Shown here in pieces: positions 50,074 through 61,714 of a stretch of 64,000 nucleotides of DNA. The notes below the pieces were generated by a model. The model did not search any database. It was not told where the DNA came from and saw only the letters and a program-made list of their open reading frames with translations. How positions within the stretch are numbered: the first letter of the stretch is position 1; each line of letters begins with the position of its first letter. The position numbers and the translations under genes were made by a program. The stretch covers positions 12,804 to 76,803 of the forward strand of contig NZ_BBPP01000019.1 of assembly GCF_000787835.1 (NCBI RefSeq), given 5' to 3'. The stretch is from Streptacidiphilus melanogenes (GTDB taxonomy: Bacteria > Actinomycetota > Actinomycetes > Streptomycetales > Streptomycetaceae).

Positions 50074-50564
50074 TGCTGCCGGGTGTGCACGCGCGGCTGG
50101 GGTCGGTGCAGCGCGAACTGATCGCCCGTCAGTAGCCGCGTGTCCACCACGCGCTCGCGTCCTCACCCGGCGAACGCGTGCCCGACTCCGGTGCCGTGGC
50201 CGCGGTCGCCACAGGGCGCGCATCGCTCCCCCACGAGGGCGTTCACCCGGCGCACGAGGGCGTTCACCCGACGATCGCCCGTCGGCCCGGGCTGCGCGCG
50301 TACCCGGACCGGAGCCGACGGCGTTCGGCTGCGGGGTGCGCGCGCTCTACTGGAAGCCGTGGGTCGGCAACCGGCAAGGTCGGCCTGTCGGCGCATCCGA
50401 AGCTGCTTGACGACCCGTCCGCGCTCCGGCGCCAGGTCCGGCGCCATGTGGAGAATGCTGCGAATCGCGGAGAATGACGCATGCCCGTTAAGGAACATAA
50501 GGCAGGATTGCTCCCAAATGACCGGTCCGGGCGAGGAGCGCCCGGAGCAGGGAGGGGGACCGCC
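50074..50564. other. Long region between trpA and the MauE-like gene without a supported gene
   Basis: Several short frames cross this segment on both strands, but none has a recognisable product or a Shine-Dalgarno. It holds a 21-bp tandem repeat (50232-50273) and, at about 50484-50522, an A/T-richer stretch that may contain the promoter of the downstream gene. A 99-residue plus-strand frame (50178-50477) with a HEGVHPA repeat is the best candidate for a gene, at low confidence. Confidence 0.4.
50232..50273 (+). repeat. 21-bp tandem repeat, two copies
   Basis: CACGAGGGCGTTCACCCG (50232-50249) is repeated exactly at 50253-50270; the full unit is 21 bp and differs at one base. Because 21 is a multiple of three it would give a seven-residue repeat in any frame. 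Confidence 0.75.
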
Positions 50565-51014
50565 GTGGCGGCCTGGATCGGCACGGCCGTGCGCATCGGC
50601 CTGGCGATCGTGTGGGCCTGGGCGGGGCTGGCGAAGATCTCCGATCCGCAGGCGGCGGCGCAGGCCGTGCGGGTCTACCGGATCCTGCCTGAGACGCTGG
50701 TCAAGCCGTTCGGCTATGGCCTGCCGTTCCTCGAGCTCGCGGTTGCGCTGCTGCTCCTGGTCGGCCTCGGGACGCGGATCGCCGCGATCGTCTCGGGGCT
50801 GCTGCTGCTCGTCTACATCGCCTCGATCGCCTCGGTCTGGGCCCGCGGGATCTCCATCGACTGCGGCTGCTTCGGCGGCGGCGGCGCGGTGGCCGCCTCG
50901 CAGACCCAGTACTGGCAGGAGATCCTCCGCGACTGCGGCTTCCTGCTGCTGTCGGGCTGGCTGATCCTGCGCCCGAAGACGCGGCTGTCGCTCGACGGCT
51001 GGCTGGCCGCATGA
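50565..51014 (+). CDS. MauE/DoxX-family redox membrane protein
   Basis: The 149-residue protein has four membrane helices and the MauE mark DCGCFGGGG in a loop near residue 104. MauE/DoxX proteins are membrane partners in disulfide chemistry of exported proteins, like a reduced VKOR/DsbB. GTG 50565 was chosen because GGAGGGGG lies 6 bases upstream and because the base composition upstream looks like a promoter; ATG 50481 is an alternative adding 28 residues. The DsbA-like gene is 58 bases downstream, so the two probably work as a pair. Confidence 0.85.
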   Translation: MAAWIGTAVRIGLAIVWAWAGLAKISDPQAAAQAVRVYRILPETLVKPFGYGLPFLELAVALLLLVGLGTRIAAIVSGLLLLVYIASIASVWARGISIDCGCFGGGGAVAASQTQYWQEILRDCGFLLLSGWLILRPKTRLSLDGWLAA

Positions 51015-51072
51015 CCCGACGGCCGGGGCGGATCCCGGCCGATGTCAACAGTCCGACAGAACAGAAGATCTG

Positions 51073-51951
51073 ATGAGCACTAAGAACGAGGTCGGCAAGC
51101 GCAGCGCGCGCGAGCGCATGCAGGAGGAGCGCGCCAGGGAAGAGGCCGCGGCCCGCAAGAAGCGCCAACTCGCTGTCATTGTCACCACCCTGGTCGTCAT
51201 CGCGGCGGCGGTCGTGATCGGCATCGTGGTGCAGAACGGCCGCTCCAGCAGCTACAGCGCCGCCACCGACGCGCCCGGCGGGACCGTCGGCAACACCAGG
51301 CTGCTGATCCCCGTGGGCGGGACCGCCGCGCCGAGCACGGTCACCATCTACGAGGACCCGCGCTGCCCGGCCTGCGAGCAGTTCGAGACCGCCATGAAGA
51401 CCACCATCAACCAGCTGCTGGCTCAGGGCAAGATCCAGATCCAGTACCACATCGCCTCGTTCATCGACCGCCACGACAGCGGCAAGGGGTCGAAGAACGC
51501 CGCGAACGCGCTGGCCTGTGCCCAGAACGTCGGCCGCTTCCACGACTACCACGACGTCCTCTACGCCAACCAGCCGCAGGAGACGGACGACGCCTGGGCG
51601 GACAGGTCCATCCTGATCAGCCTGGCCAAGCAGGTGCCAGGCCTCGATTCGCCGAGCTTCGAAGCCTGCGTCAACAACAACACCTACGGCAGCTGGGTGA
51701 CGGCGGTCCAGTCGGACTTCGACAAGTCGGGCTACAACTCGACACCGACGGTGCTGCTCAACGGCACCCCGGCGTACCCGACCTACAACAGCAAGGACAT
51801 CTCGCCGGCCAACTTCACCACGTGGGTGGACAACGCCAACAAGGGCAAGCCGCTCGCGACGATGCCCTCCGCCAGTGCCGAGGCGCTGGCCTCGCCCACG
51901 GCCCACAACAACCCGCCCGCGTCCGGGGCTGCGAGCGCCGGGCACTCCTGA
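51073..51951 (+). CDS. DsbA/thioredoxin-like membrane-anchored oxidoreductase
   Basis: The 292-residue protein has a charged N-terminus (1-31), one membrane helix (about 33-54) and a DsbA-like thioredoxin domain outside. The active site is CPAC at 98-101 in YEDPRCPACEQFE, and the cis-proline is in NSTPTVLLNG. A Ser/Ala/Pro tail follows. It would form or isomerise disulfides in exported proteins, with the MauE-like protein as likely electron partner. The ATG at 51073 has AGAAG upstream. A terminator lies at 51975-52023. Confidence 0.9.
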   Translation: MSTKNEVGKRSARERMQEERAREEAAARKKRQLAVIVTTLVVIAAAVVIGIVVQNGRSSSYSAATDAPGGTVGNTRLLIPVGGTAAPSTVTIYEDPRCPACEQFETAMKTTINQLLAQGKIQIQYHIASFIDRHDSGKGSKNAANALACAQNVGRFHDYHDVLYANQPQETDDAWADRSILISLAKQVPGLDSPSFEACVNNNTYGSWVTAVQSDFDKSGYNSTPTVLLNGTPAYPTYNSKDISPANFTTWVDNANKGKPLATMPSASAEALASPTAHNNPPASGAASAGHS

Positions 51952-51974
51952 CCCGAGACCCGAGGCGCTCCCTG

Positions 51975-52023
51975 CGGGGCTGATCCGGCCGCCCGGCCGT
52001 CTACCGGGCCCGGATCAGCCCCG
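51975..52023. terminator. Bidirectional terminator at the end of dsbA-like and response regulator genes
   Basis: CGGGGCTGATCCGG (51975-51988) and its exact complement (52010-52023) form a 14-bp stem. The right arm is part of the last codons (GLIR) of the minus-strand response regulator, so the coding and terminator functions overlap. Confidence 0.7.
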
Positions 52024-52645
52024 TCTGCATGGCCGCGGCGATCGCCGAGGTGCGGCTGTCGACACCCAACTTGTCGTAGATGTGCACGAGATGGGTCTTC
52101 ACCGTGGCCTCGCTGATGAAGAGCCGCTTGGAGATCTGCCGGTTGGGCAGGCCCTCGGCGAGCAGCTCCAGGATCTCCAGCTCACGCGGCGACAGCACCG
52201 GCCGCCCGGGGCGGGAGCGGCCCAGCAGCCGGGCCGCGACGGGTGGCGCCAGCACCGTGTCGCCCTTGGCCGCAGCGCGGATCGCCGAGGCCAGCTCCTC
52301 CGGCGGGGCGTCCTTGAGCAGGTAGCCCGTCGCACCGGCCTCGACGGCGGAGAGGATGTCCGCGTCCGTGTTGTAGGTGGTGAGGATCAGCACCGCCGGG
52401 GCGTCGGGCAGCGCGGTGATCCGCCGGGTGGCCTCCACGCCGTGCATGCCGGAACCCATCTGCAGGTCCATCAGCACCACGTCGGGGCGGGGACGGCCCT
52501 CGGCCGCGAGGTGCTCCAGCAGGCGCAGCGCCTCGGCGCCGTCGGCGGCCTCACCGACCGGCTCCAGCTCGGGCAGTTCCTCCAGTAGGGCCCGCAGGCC
52601 GCGCCGGACGACTGGGTGGTCGTCGACCAGGACGACGGTGATCAC
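52001..52645 (-). CDS. NarL/LuxR-type response regulator
   Basis: The 214-residue protein has a receiver domain (1-120; acidic pair in LVDDHPVV, phospho-acceptor Asp60 in DVVLMDLQM, Lys in LLKDA) and a LuxR-type helix-turn-helix (about 150-210; LSPRELEILELLAEGLPNRQ, EATVKTHLVHIY). The GTG at 52645 overlaps the histidine kinase stop by 4 bases. The pair is divergent from a MacB-type ABC transporter, which is the likely target. Confidence 0.93.
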   Translation of the reverse strand: MITVVLVDDHPVVRRGLRALLEELPELEPVGEAADGAEALRLLEHLAAEGRPRPDVVLMDLQMGSGMHGVEATRRITALPDAPAVLILTTYNTDADILSAVEAGATGYLLKDAPPEELASAIRAAAKGDTVLAPPVAARLLGRSRPGRPVLSPRELEILELLAEGLPNRQISKRLFISEATVKTHLVHIYDKLGVDSRTSAIAAAMQTGLIRAR

Positions 52646-53997
52646 GAGGCGCGCTCCACCGGGTGGGGCCGGACGGGCGTGGGCGGCCCGGCGGGCCCGG
52701 CGGGCGTGGGAGCCGCCGCGGTCGGGGCCTGGACGGGGTCCTGGACCGGGGCTCGGACCGGGGCTTGGACGGGGGCGCTGTCGACGGCGGAAGCGGGGAC
52801 CGACGGGCCGTGCAGCGGAATGGCGGCGGCGACGGCCGTGCCCTCGCCCGGAGCGGACTCGATCGTCAACGTGCCGCCGAGCTCGGCGATCCGCTCTCGC
52901 ATGCCGTGCAGGCCGAAGCGCGGCCCGCCCGACGCACCCGCCGTACCCGCCGCAGCCTCGGGCGCGTCGGGAGCGAAGCCGACGCCGTCGTCGAAGACGT
53001 CGAGGGTCACCTGGTCGTCGAGGTAGGCGAGGGTGACCGCGGCCCGCTCGGCGCGGGCGTGGCGCTGCACGTTCGCCAGCGCCTCCTGGGTGAGCCGCAG
53101 CAGGGCCACCTCCGTCTCGACCGGCAGCGGGTAGGGCTCTCCATCGACCTGGAAGGCGACCCGGGGGACGGGGCCGCAGCCGGCGGTGACCCGGCGCAGC
53201 GCCTCCGGCAGCGTGGCGTCCTGGAGCGACGGCGGGGTCAGTGCGGCCACGAAGCGGCGTGCCTCGGTCAGGTTCTCCCCGGCGGTGGCGCCGATCTCGC
53301 GCACCCGCTCGGCCGCCGAGTCCGCCCCCGCGGGCAGCGCCGACTCCGCCGAGCGGGCCAGCAGCACGATGGAGGACAGCCCCTGGGCGAGCGTGTCGTG
53401 GATCTCCCGGGCCAGCCGGGCGCGCTCCGCCAGGCGGCCGGCCTCGCGCTGCGACTCGGCCAGCTCGTCCCGGGTGCGGACCAGGTCGTCGATCAGGGCC
53501 TGACGACGGCGGCTCTCCCGGTACAGGCCCGCGTAGCCGTAGGCGGTGAGCACCGCGACCGCGGCGCCCGCGCACGGCCCTATCACCTTGGCCGCTGTCA
53601 GCCCGCCGGAGGTGGTGGCCTGGGCCGCGATGACCACGCCGGTCAGCAGCGCGACCGAGGGCAGCGACCAGCGCGGCGGCAGCAGGTGCAGGTAGAGGAA
53701 GTAGAGCGGGAAGGCCACGTATCCGGCGCCGGGGGACTCCGCAGCCAGGGCCACCCACAGGACGGTGACGGCCGCCAGCCAGAGCACGGCGTCCCGCCGG
53801 GTGGACTCCGGCCGGGCGAAGAACCCGCCGAAGGCGTAGGTGGCGCCGAGCGCCGCGCCCAGCACCCAGGACGTGACGCCGCCGCCGACGCAGCCGATGA
53901 CCAGCAGCACGTAGAACATGGCATGCAGGGCGACCCGCATCACCCGGAGGGCGGGCATCCGCGCCGGGTCGTGCTGTGTGGGGAGAGTGCTGGTCAC
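52642..53997 (-). CDS. NarX/DesK-type sensor histidine kinase
   Basis: The 451-residue membrane kinase has about six N-terminal helices (20-155), a HisKA_3 dimerisation domain with His200 in LAREIHDTLAQGLSS, and an HATPase domain with LTQEALANVQRHA and DDGVGFAP. The C-terminus carries a Pro/Ala/Val-rich tail with PVQAP-type repeats. GTG 53997 was chosen because a -10-like TAGGGT lies 7 bases upstream and no Shine-Dalgarno is present; the frame is open 25 codons further. It is divergent from the ABC permease. Confidence 0.9.
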   Translation of the reverse strand: MTSTLPTQHDPARMPALRVMRVALHAMFYVLLVIGCVGGGVTSWVLGAALGATYAFGGFFARPESTRRDAVLWLAAVTVLWVALAAESPGAGYVAFPLYFLYLHLLPPRWSLPSVALLTGVVIAAQATTSGGLTAAKVIGPCAGAAVAVLTAYGYAGLYRESRRRQALIDDLVRTRDELAESQREAGRLAERARLAREIHDTLAQGLSSIVLLARSAESALPAGADSAAERVREIGATAGENLTEARRFVAALTPPSLQDATLPEALRRVTAGCGPVPRVAFQVDGEPYPLPVETEVALLRLTQEALANVQRHARAERAAVTLAYLDDQVTLDVFDDGVGFAPDAPEAAAGTAGASGGPRFGLHGMRERIAELGGTLTIESAPGEGTAVAAAIPLHGPSVPASAVDSAPVQAPVRAPVQDPVQAPTAAAPTPAGPAGPPTPVRPHPVERAS

Positions 53998-54004
53998 GGC
54001 ATCG

Positions 54005-54010
54005 ACCCTA
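54005..54010 (-). promoter_or_regulatory. -10-like TAGGGT before the histidine kinase
   Basis: TAGGGT on the minus strand (complement of ACCCTA) ends 7 bases before GTG 53997 and suggests a leaderless mRNA. Confidence 0.45.
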
Positions 54011-54155
54011 CGTCCCGGTACAGACGTCCGGAGCCGCCCGGCCATCAACCTTTCGGTTGATTCGGAACCCATCCTCTCCCTGATGGAACACTTCCTTTCG
54101 CGGACGAGTGTGGAGGACGACAGATGGTCCGTCCCCGTTTCCGAGGAGTCTCCCC

Positions 54156-55229
54156 GTGTTCGTCGCCCTGCGTGACATCCGCTTCGCCAAGGGGCGCTTC
54201 GCCCTGATGGGTGCGGTCGTCACGCTCATCACCACGCTGGTGGTCTTCCTGTACGGCCTCACCGGCGGCCTCGCCTCGGCCGCCTCGTCCTCGATCGCGC
54301 AGCTGCCGGCGAAGGACGTCGTCTTCGGCGCTCCGCAGGGCGCCGCTCCCGAGGTGTCGTTCAGCAACAGCGGGGTCAGCCCCCAGCAGGAGCAGGCCTT
54401 CGCCGACGCACCGGGCATCGGCAGGGTCGAGTCCTTCGGCGTGGCCATGTCCCGGCTCACCGGCGACAGCGGCGCCACCTCGGTCAGCGTGTTCGGAGCG
54501 CCGGCGGATCTGCTGCCGCCCGTCGTCTCGGGCGCGGCCCCGCAGGCCGGGCAGGTTGCGGTCGGTCAGAAGGTCGCGGATGACAGCAAGCTGCACGTCG
54601 GGGCCGAGGTGTCCGTGGGCGGCCGGACGCTGACCGTCTCGGCGATCACCGCGGACCGCTCCTACGCCCACGCGCCCAGCGTCTGGACCACCTCCGCCAC
54701 CTGGGCCGAGGTCACCGGCGCCAGGCAGCCCAACGCCCTTGCGGTCGACCCGGGTTCCGCCGACCTTGCCGCGCTCGACAAGGCGCAGAACACCGAGACG
54801 GTCTCCCGCGACGCGGCCCTCGCCGGGATCGACGGGTACGCGGCCGAGCAGGGCAGCCTGCAGATGATCCAGGGCTTTCTCTTCGCCGTCAGCGCGCTCG
54901 TCGTCGGGGCCTTCTTCACGGTGTGGACGGTGCAGCGCAAGGCCGACATCGCAGTGCTGAAGGCCGTCGGCGCGTCCAGCGGCTACCTGATCCGCGACGC
55001 TCTGGCCCAGGCCGTGGCCATGTTGGCGGCCGGAGCCTTGACCGGGGCCCTGATCGGCTTCGCGGGCGGCGCGGTGCTCGGCGGCAGCGGCATGCCGTTC
55101 ACCCTCGGCGCGGCGACGGTGGCCGTCCCGGTCGTCGTCATGGTCCTGCTGGGCCTCGCCGGCGCGGCCCTCGCCGTCCGTCGCATCACCTCCGTCGACC
55201 CGCTGACCGCGCTGGGAGCCAACCGATGA
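54156..55229 (+). CDS. MacB/FtsX-type ABC transporter permease
   Basis: The 357-residue protein has a first helix (about 16-38), a large extracellular domain, and three C-terminal helices (about 245-345) with the FtsX motif VQRKADIAVLKAVGASSGYL. Such permeases couple ATP use to mechanical work at the membrane and often act in peptide or antibiotic defence. The GTG 54156 start has GAGGAG 7 bases upstream. The ATPase gene overlaps its stop by 4 bases (ATGA). The divergent two-component pair suggests induction by an external signal. Confidence 0.87.
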   Translation: MFVALRDIRFAKGRFALMGAVVTLITTLVVFLYGLTGGLASAASSSIAQLPAKDVVFGAPQGAAPEVSFSNSGVSPQQEQAFADAPGIGRVESFGVAMSRLTGDSGATSVSVFGAPADLLPPVVSGAAPQAGQVAVGQKVADDSKLHVGAEVSVGGRTLTVSAITADRSYAHAPSVWTTSATWAEVTGARQPNALAVDPGSADLAALDKAQNTETVSRDAALAGIDGYAAEQGSLQMIQGFLFAVSALVVGAFFTVWTVQRKADIAVLKAVGASSGYLIRDALAQAVAMLAAGALTGALIGFAGGAVLGGSGMPFTLGAATVAVPVVVMVLLGLAGAALAVRRITSVDPLTALGANR

Positions 55230-55909
55230 GCCTGCTCCTCTCCGAAGTCGTCCTCACCTACCCCGACGGAGACCGTCGCCTGACCGCGCTGGACGGAGTC
55301 TCCCTGGAGGTCGCTCCCGGCGAGTTCACCGCCGTCGTCGGCCCTTCCGGTTCCGGGAAGTCCAGCCTGCTCGCCGTGGCGGCCACGCTGCTGACGCCCG
55401 ATTCGGGCCGGGTCCTGATCGGCGGCCAGGACGCCGCCGCGCTGAACGACAAGCAACGGACGGCGCTGCGGCGGGACCGCATCGGGATCGTTTTCCAGCA
55501 GTCCAACCTGCTGGCCTCGCTCACGGCGGTGGAGCAGCTCCAGGCCGTCGCGCACCTGCGCGGTGAGAAGCCGCGCGCGGTGGCCTCGCGGGCCGAGAGC
55601 CTGCTCGCCTCGGTCGGCCTCACCGACGGCAAGCAGCACCGCCGTCCGCACCAGCTCTCCGGCGGCGAGCGCCAGCGCGTCAACATCGCCCGGGCGTTGT
55701 TCGCGGAGCCGTCGGTCCTGCTGGTGGACGAGCCCACCTCCGCCCTCGACCACGAGCGCGGCGAGCAGATCGTCGGCCTGCTGGCGCGGATCACCCGCGA
55801 GCACGGCACGGCGACGGTGATGGTCACCCACGACAAGGCGCAGCTCACGGCGGCGGACCGGGTGTTGGAGATGGTCGACGGGCGGCTGGCGGAGGCGGTC
55901 GCCGCGTAG
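55226..55909 (+). CDS. MacB/LolD-type ABC transporter ATP-binding protein
   Basis: The 227-residue ATPase has Walker A GPSGSGKS (39-46), Q-loop FQQSN, signature LSGGERQR, Walker B VLLVDEPTSALD and VTHD. The short single-domain form matches the MacB/LolD/BceA group that pairs with FtsX-type permeases. It overlaps the permease gene by 4 bases and is followed 7 bases later by an iron-box-like palindrome for the next gene. Confidence 0.92.
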   Translation: MSLLLSEVVLTYPDGDRRLTALDGVSLEVAPGEFTAVVGPSGSGKSSLLAVAATLLTPDSGRVLIGGQDAAALNDKQRTALRRDRIGIVFQQSNLLASLTAVEQLQAVAHLRGEKPRAVASRAESLLASVGLTDGKQHRRPHQLSGGERQRVNIARALFAEPSVLLVDEPTSALDHERGEQIVGLLARITREHGTATVMVTHDKAQLTAADRVLEMVDGRLAEAVAA

Positions 55910-55916
55910 TGCCGTC

Positions 55917-55935
55917 TTAGGCAAGGAATGCCTAA
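55917..55935. promoter_or_regulatory. Iron-box-like palindrome 1 before the VIT1-type gene
   Basis: TTAGGCAAGGAATGCCTAA has perfect 7-bp arms (TTAGGCA and TGCCTAA) around AGGAA and agrees with the DmdR/IdeR iron-box consensus at 13 of 19 bases, including both TTAGG and CCTAA ends. It lies about 80 bases upstream of the VIT1-type start. Confidence 0.6.
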
Positions 55936-55957
55936 CTTCGCAGGTCAGCGCCCTGGT

Positions 55958-55973
55958 AAGGCAGTCCTGCCTT
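55958..55973. promoter_or_regulatory. Iron-box-like palindrome 2 before the VIT1-type gene
   Basis: AAGGCAG-TC-CTGCCTT is a perfect palindrome with 7-bp arms and shares AGGCA/TGCCT with palindrome 1. It lies about 40 bases upstream of the gene start, where it could overlap the -35 region. Confidence 0.5.
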
Positions 55974-56011
55974 GCTGGAAACGAAACCGCGGAAGCGTTA
56001 ACTTCCTCGGC

Positions 56012-56749
56012 GTGACCACGATGACGATGAGCGCCCAGGACATAGCCGAGACCGCCGAGGCCTACAAGCACGACCACCGTGACGTGAACGGCGGTTGGCT
56101 CCGCCCGGCGGTCTTCGGCGCGATGGACGGCCTGGTGTCCAACTTCGCGCTCATGTCCGGTGTCGTCGGCGGCAGCGCGAACCACAGCGTGATCGTGCTG
56201 ACGGGCCTCGCCGGGCTTGCGGCGGGCGCGTTCTCCATGGCCGCGGGGGAGTACACCTCGGTCGCCTCGCAGGGCGAGATGGTCCAGGCGGAGCTGGCGC
56301 TGGAGCGGCGTGAGCTCGAGCGCAACCCGCAAGAGGAGCTGGCCGAGCTGGCGCAGCTGTACGTCGAGCGCGGAGTCGAGCCGAAGCTGGCCTTCGAGGT
56401 GGCCCAGCAGCTCAGCGCGGACCCGGAGCGAGCGCTCGAGGTGCACGCCCGCGAGGAGCTGGGCATCGATCCGGACGACCTGCCGTCGCCGCTGGTCGCC
56501 GCGGTCTCCTCGTTCACCGCCTTTGCGCTGGGCGCGCTGCTCCCGCTGCTGCCGTATCTCCTCGGCGCCACCTCGCTGCTGCCGGCGGTGGCCGTCGCGG
56601 CGGTGGGCCTGTTCGCGGCCGGCGCGGTGGTCAGCAAGGTGACGGCGCGCAGCTGGTGGTTCTCGGGCCTGCGCCAGCTGGTGCTGGGCGGGGCCGCGGC
56701 GGGAGTGACCTTCCTGCTCGGCCACCTGATCGGCGGACACATCGGCTGA
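56012..56749 (+). CDS. VIT1/CCC1-family metal (iron/manganese) transporter
   Basis: The 245-residue protein has five membrane helices and the VIT1 pattern: LRPAVFGAMDGLVSNFALMSG, AAGAFSMAAGEYTSVASQ, a charged cytoplasmic helical region (about 95-160) and VAAVSSFTAFALGALLPLLP. The family moves Fe2+ or Mn2+ out of the cytosol, into vacuoles in plants or across the membrane in bacteria. GTG 56012 gives MTTMTMSAQDIAE; a longer frame to 55928 passes through the regulatory palindromes and is unlikely. TTAACT 8 bases upstream may be a -10. Two iron-box-like palindromes suggest control by iron. Confidence 0.88.
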   Translation: MTTMTMSAQDIAETAEAYKHDHRDVNGGWLRPAVFGAMDGLVSNFALMSGVVGGSANHSVIVLTGLAGLAAGAFSMAAGEYTSVASQGEMVQAELALERRELERNPQEELAELAQLYVERGVEPKLAFEVAQQLSADPERALEVHAREELGIDPDDLPSPLVAAVSSFTAFALGALLPLLPYLLGATSLLPAVAVAAVGLFAAGAVVSKVTARSWWFSGLRQLVLGGAAAGVTFLLGHLIGGHIG

Positions 56750-57003
56750 CCGCCGCCCTCGCCCTCCAGCCCTGTGGGTCACGTCTACCTCATGCGCCTG
56801 ACCAGGCACGAGGTGGTGTTACTCACACAGTGCAATTGCATGAACCCCCTGTTTCGCGAGCGCGGCGATCGGGCAGACTTGCGAGGACGTCCTAAGACCC
56901 CGGACCCGGGGTCGAGGCGGACGTACTCCCACGGGATGTCCTTCACTACGGCCTCCACCCACGGCCGCACGCAGCTGGCTCGTCCACATGATGGACTGAA
57001 AAA

Positions 57004-57016
57004 TCCACTGAGTGGA
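57004..57016. promoter_or_regulatory. Palindrome TCCACT-G-AGTGGA before gltB
   Basis: The 13-base sequence has perfect 6-bp arms and is enclosed by a wider perfect inverted repeat, CATGATG and CATCATG. TGGA/TCCA half-sites occur three times within 25 bases. A regulator of gltBD may bind here. Confidence 0.45.
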
Positions 57017-57030
57017 ACTCGGGGCATCAT

Positions 57031-57046
57031 GTAACCTGCACGACAC
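57031..57046 (+). promoter_or_regulatory. GlnR-like box before gltB
   Basis: GTAAC-CTGCAC-GACAC fits the actinobacterial GlnR element (gTnAc, six bases, GaAAc) with one mismatch. GlnR controls nitrogen genes in streptomycetes. Only one a/b pair is present, while strong GlnR targets usually have two. Confidence 0.4.
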
Positions 57047-57124
57047 GCAATCGCTAAGGGCCAGCGTCGTCCCGGATGCGCATGTGAATTGACCTCCATG
57101 CCGATCACGACGACGGGAGAGCCA

Positions 57125-61706
<4,582 letters not shown>

Positions 61707-61714
<8 letters not shown>

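Larger units (their letters stand above)
56750..57124. other. Regulatory region of gltB
   Basis: No gene is supported in this 375-bp segment. It contains the palindrome TGCAATTGCA (56831-56840), a nested repeat TCCACT-G-AGTGGA (57004-57016) framed by CATGATG (56987-56993) and CATCATG (57025-57031), and a GlnR-like box (57031-57046). The part near 56990-57060 is A/T-richer than its surroundings. Confidence 0.6.

Noticed and set aside
50178-50477. 99-residue frame with a HEGVHPA repeat between trpA and the MauE-like gene
   Set aside because: No Shine-Dalgarno, no family and competing frames of similar quality. It is kept only as part of an intergenic description.
55928-56011. N-terminal extension of the VIT1-type protein
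   Set aside because: It would translate the iron-box-like palindromes and promoter; family similarity begins only after GTG 56012.
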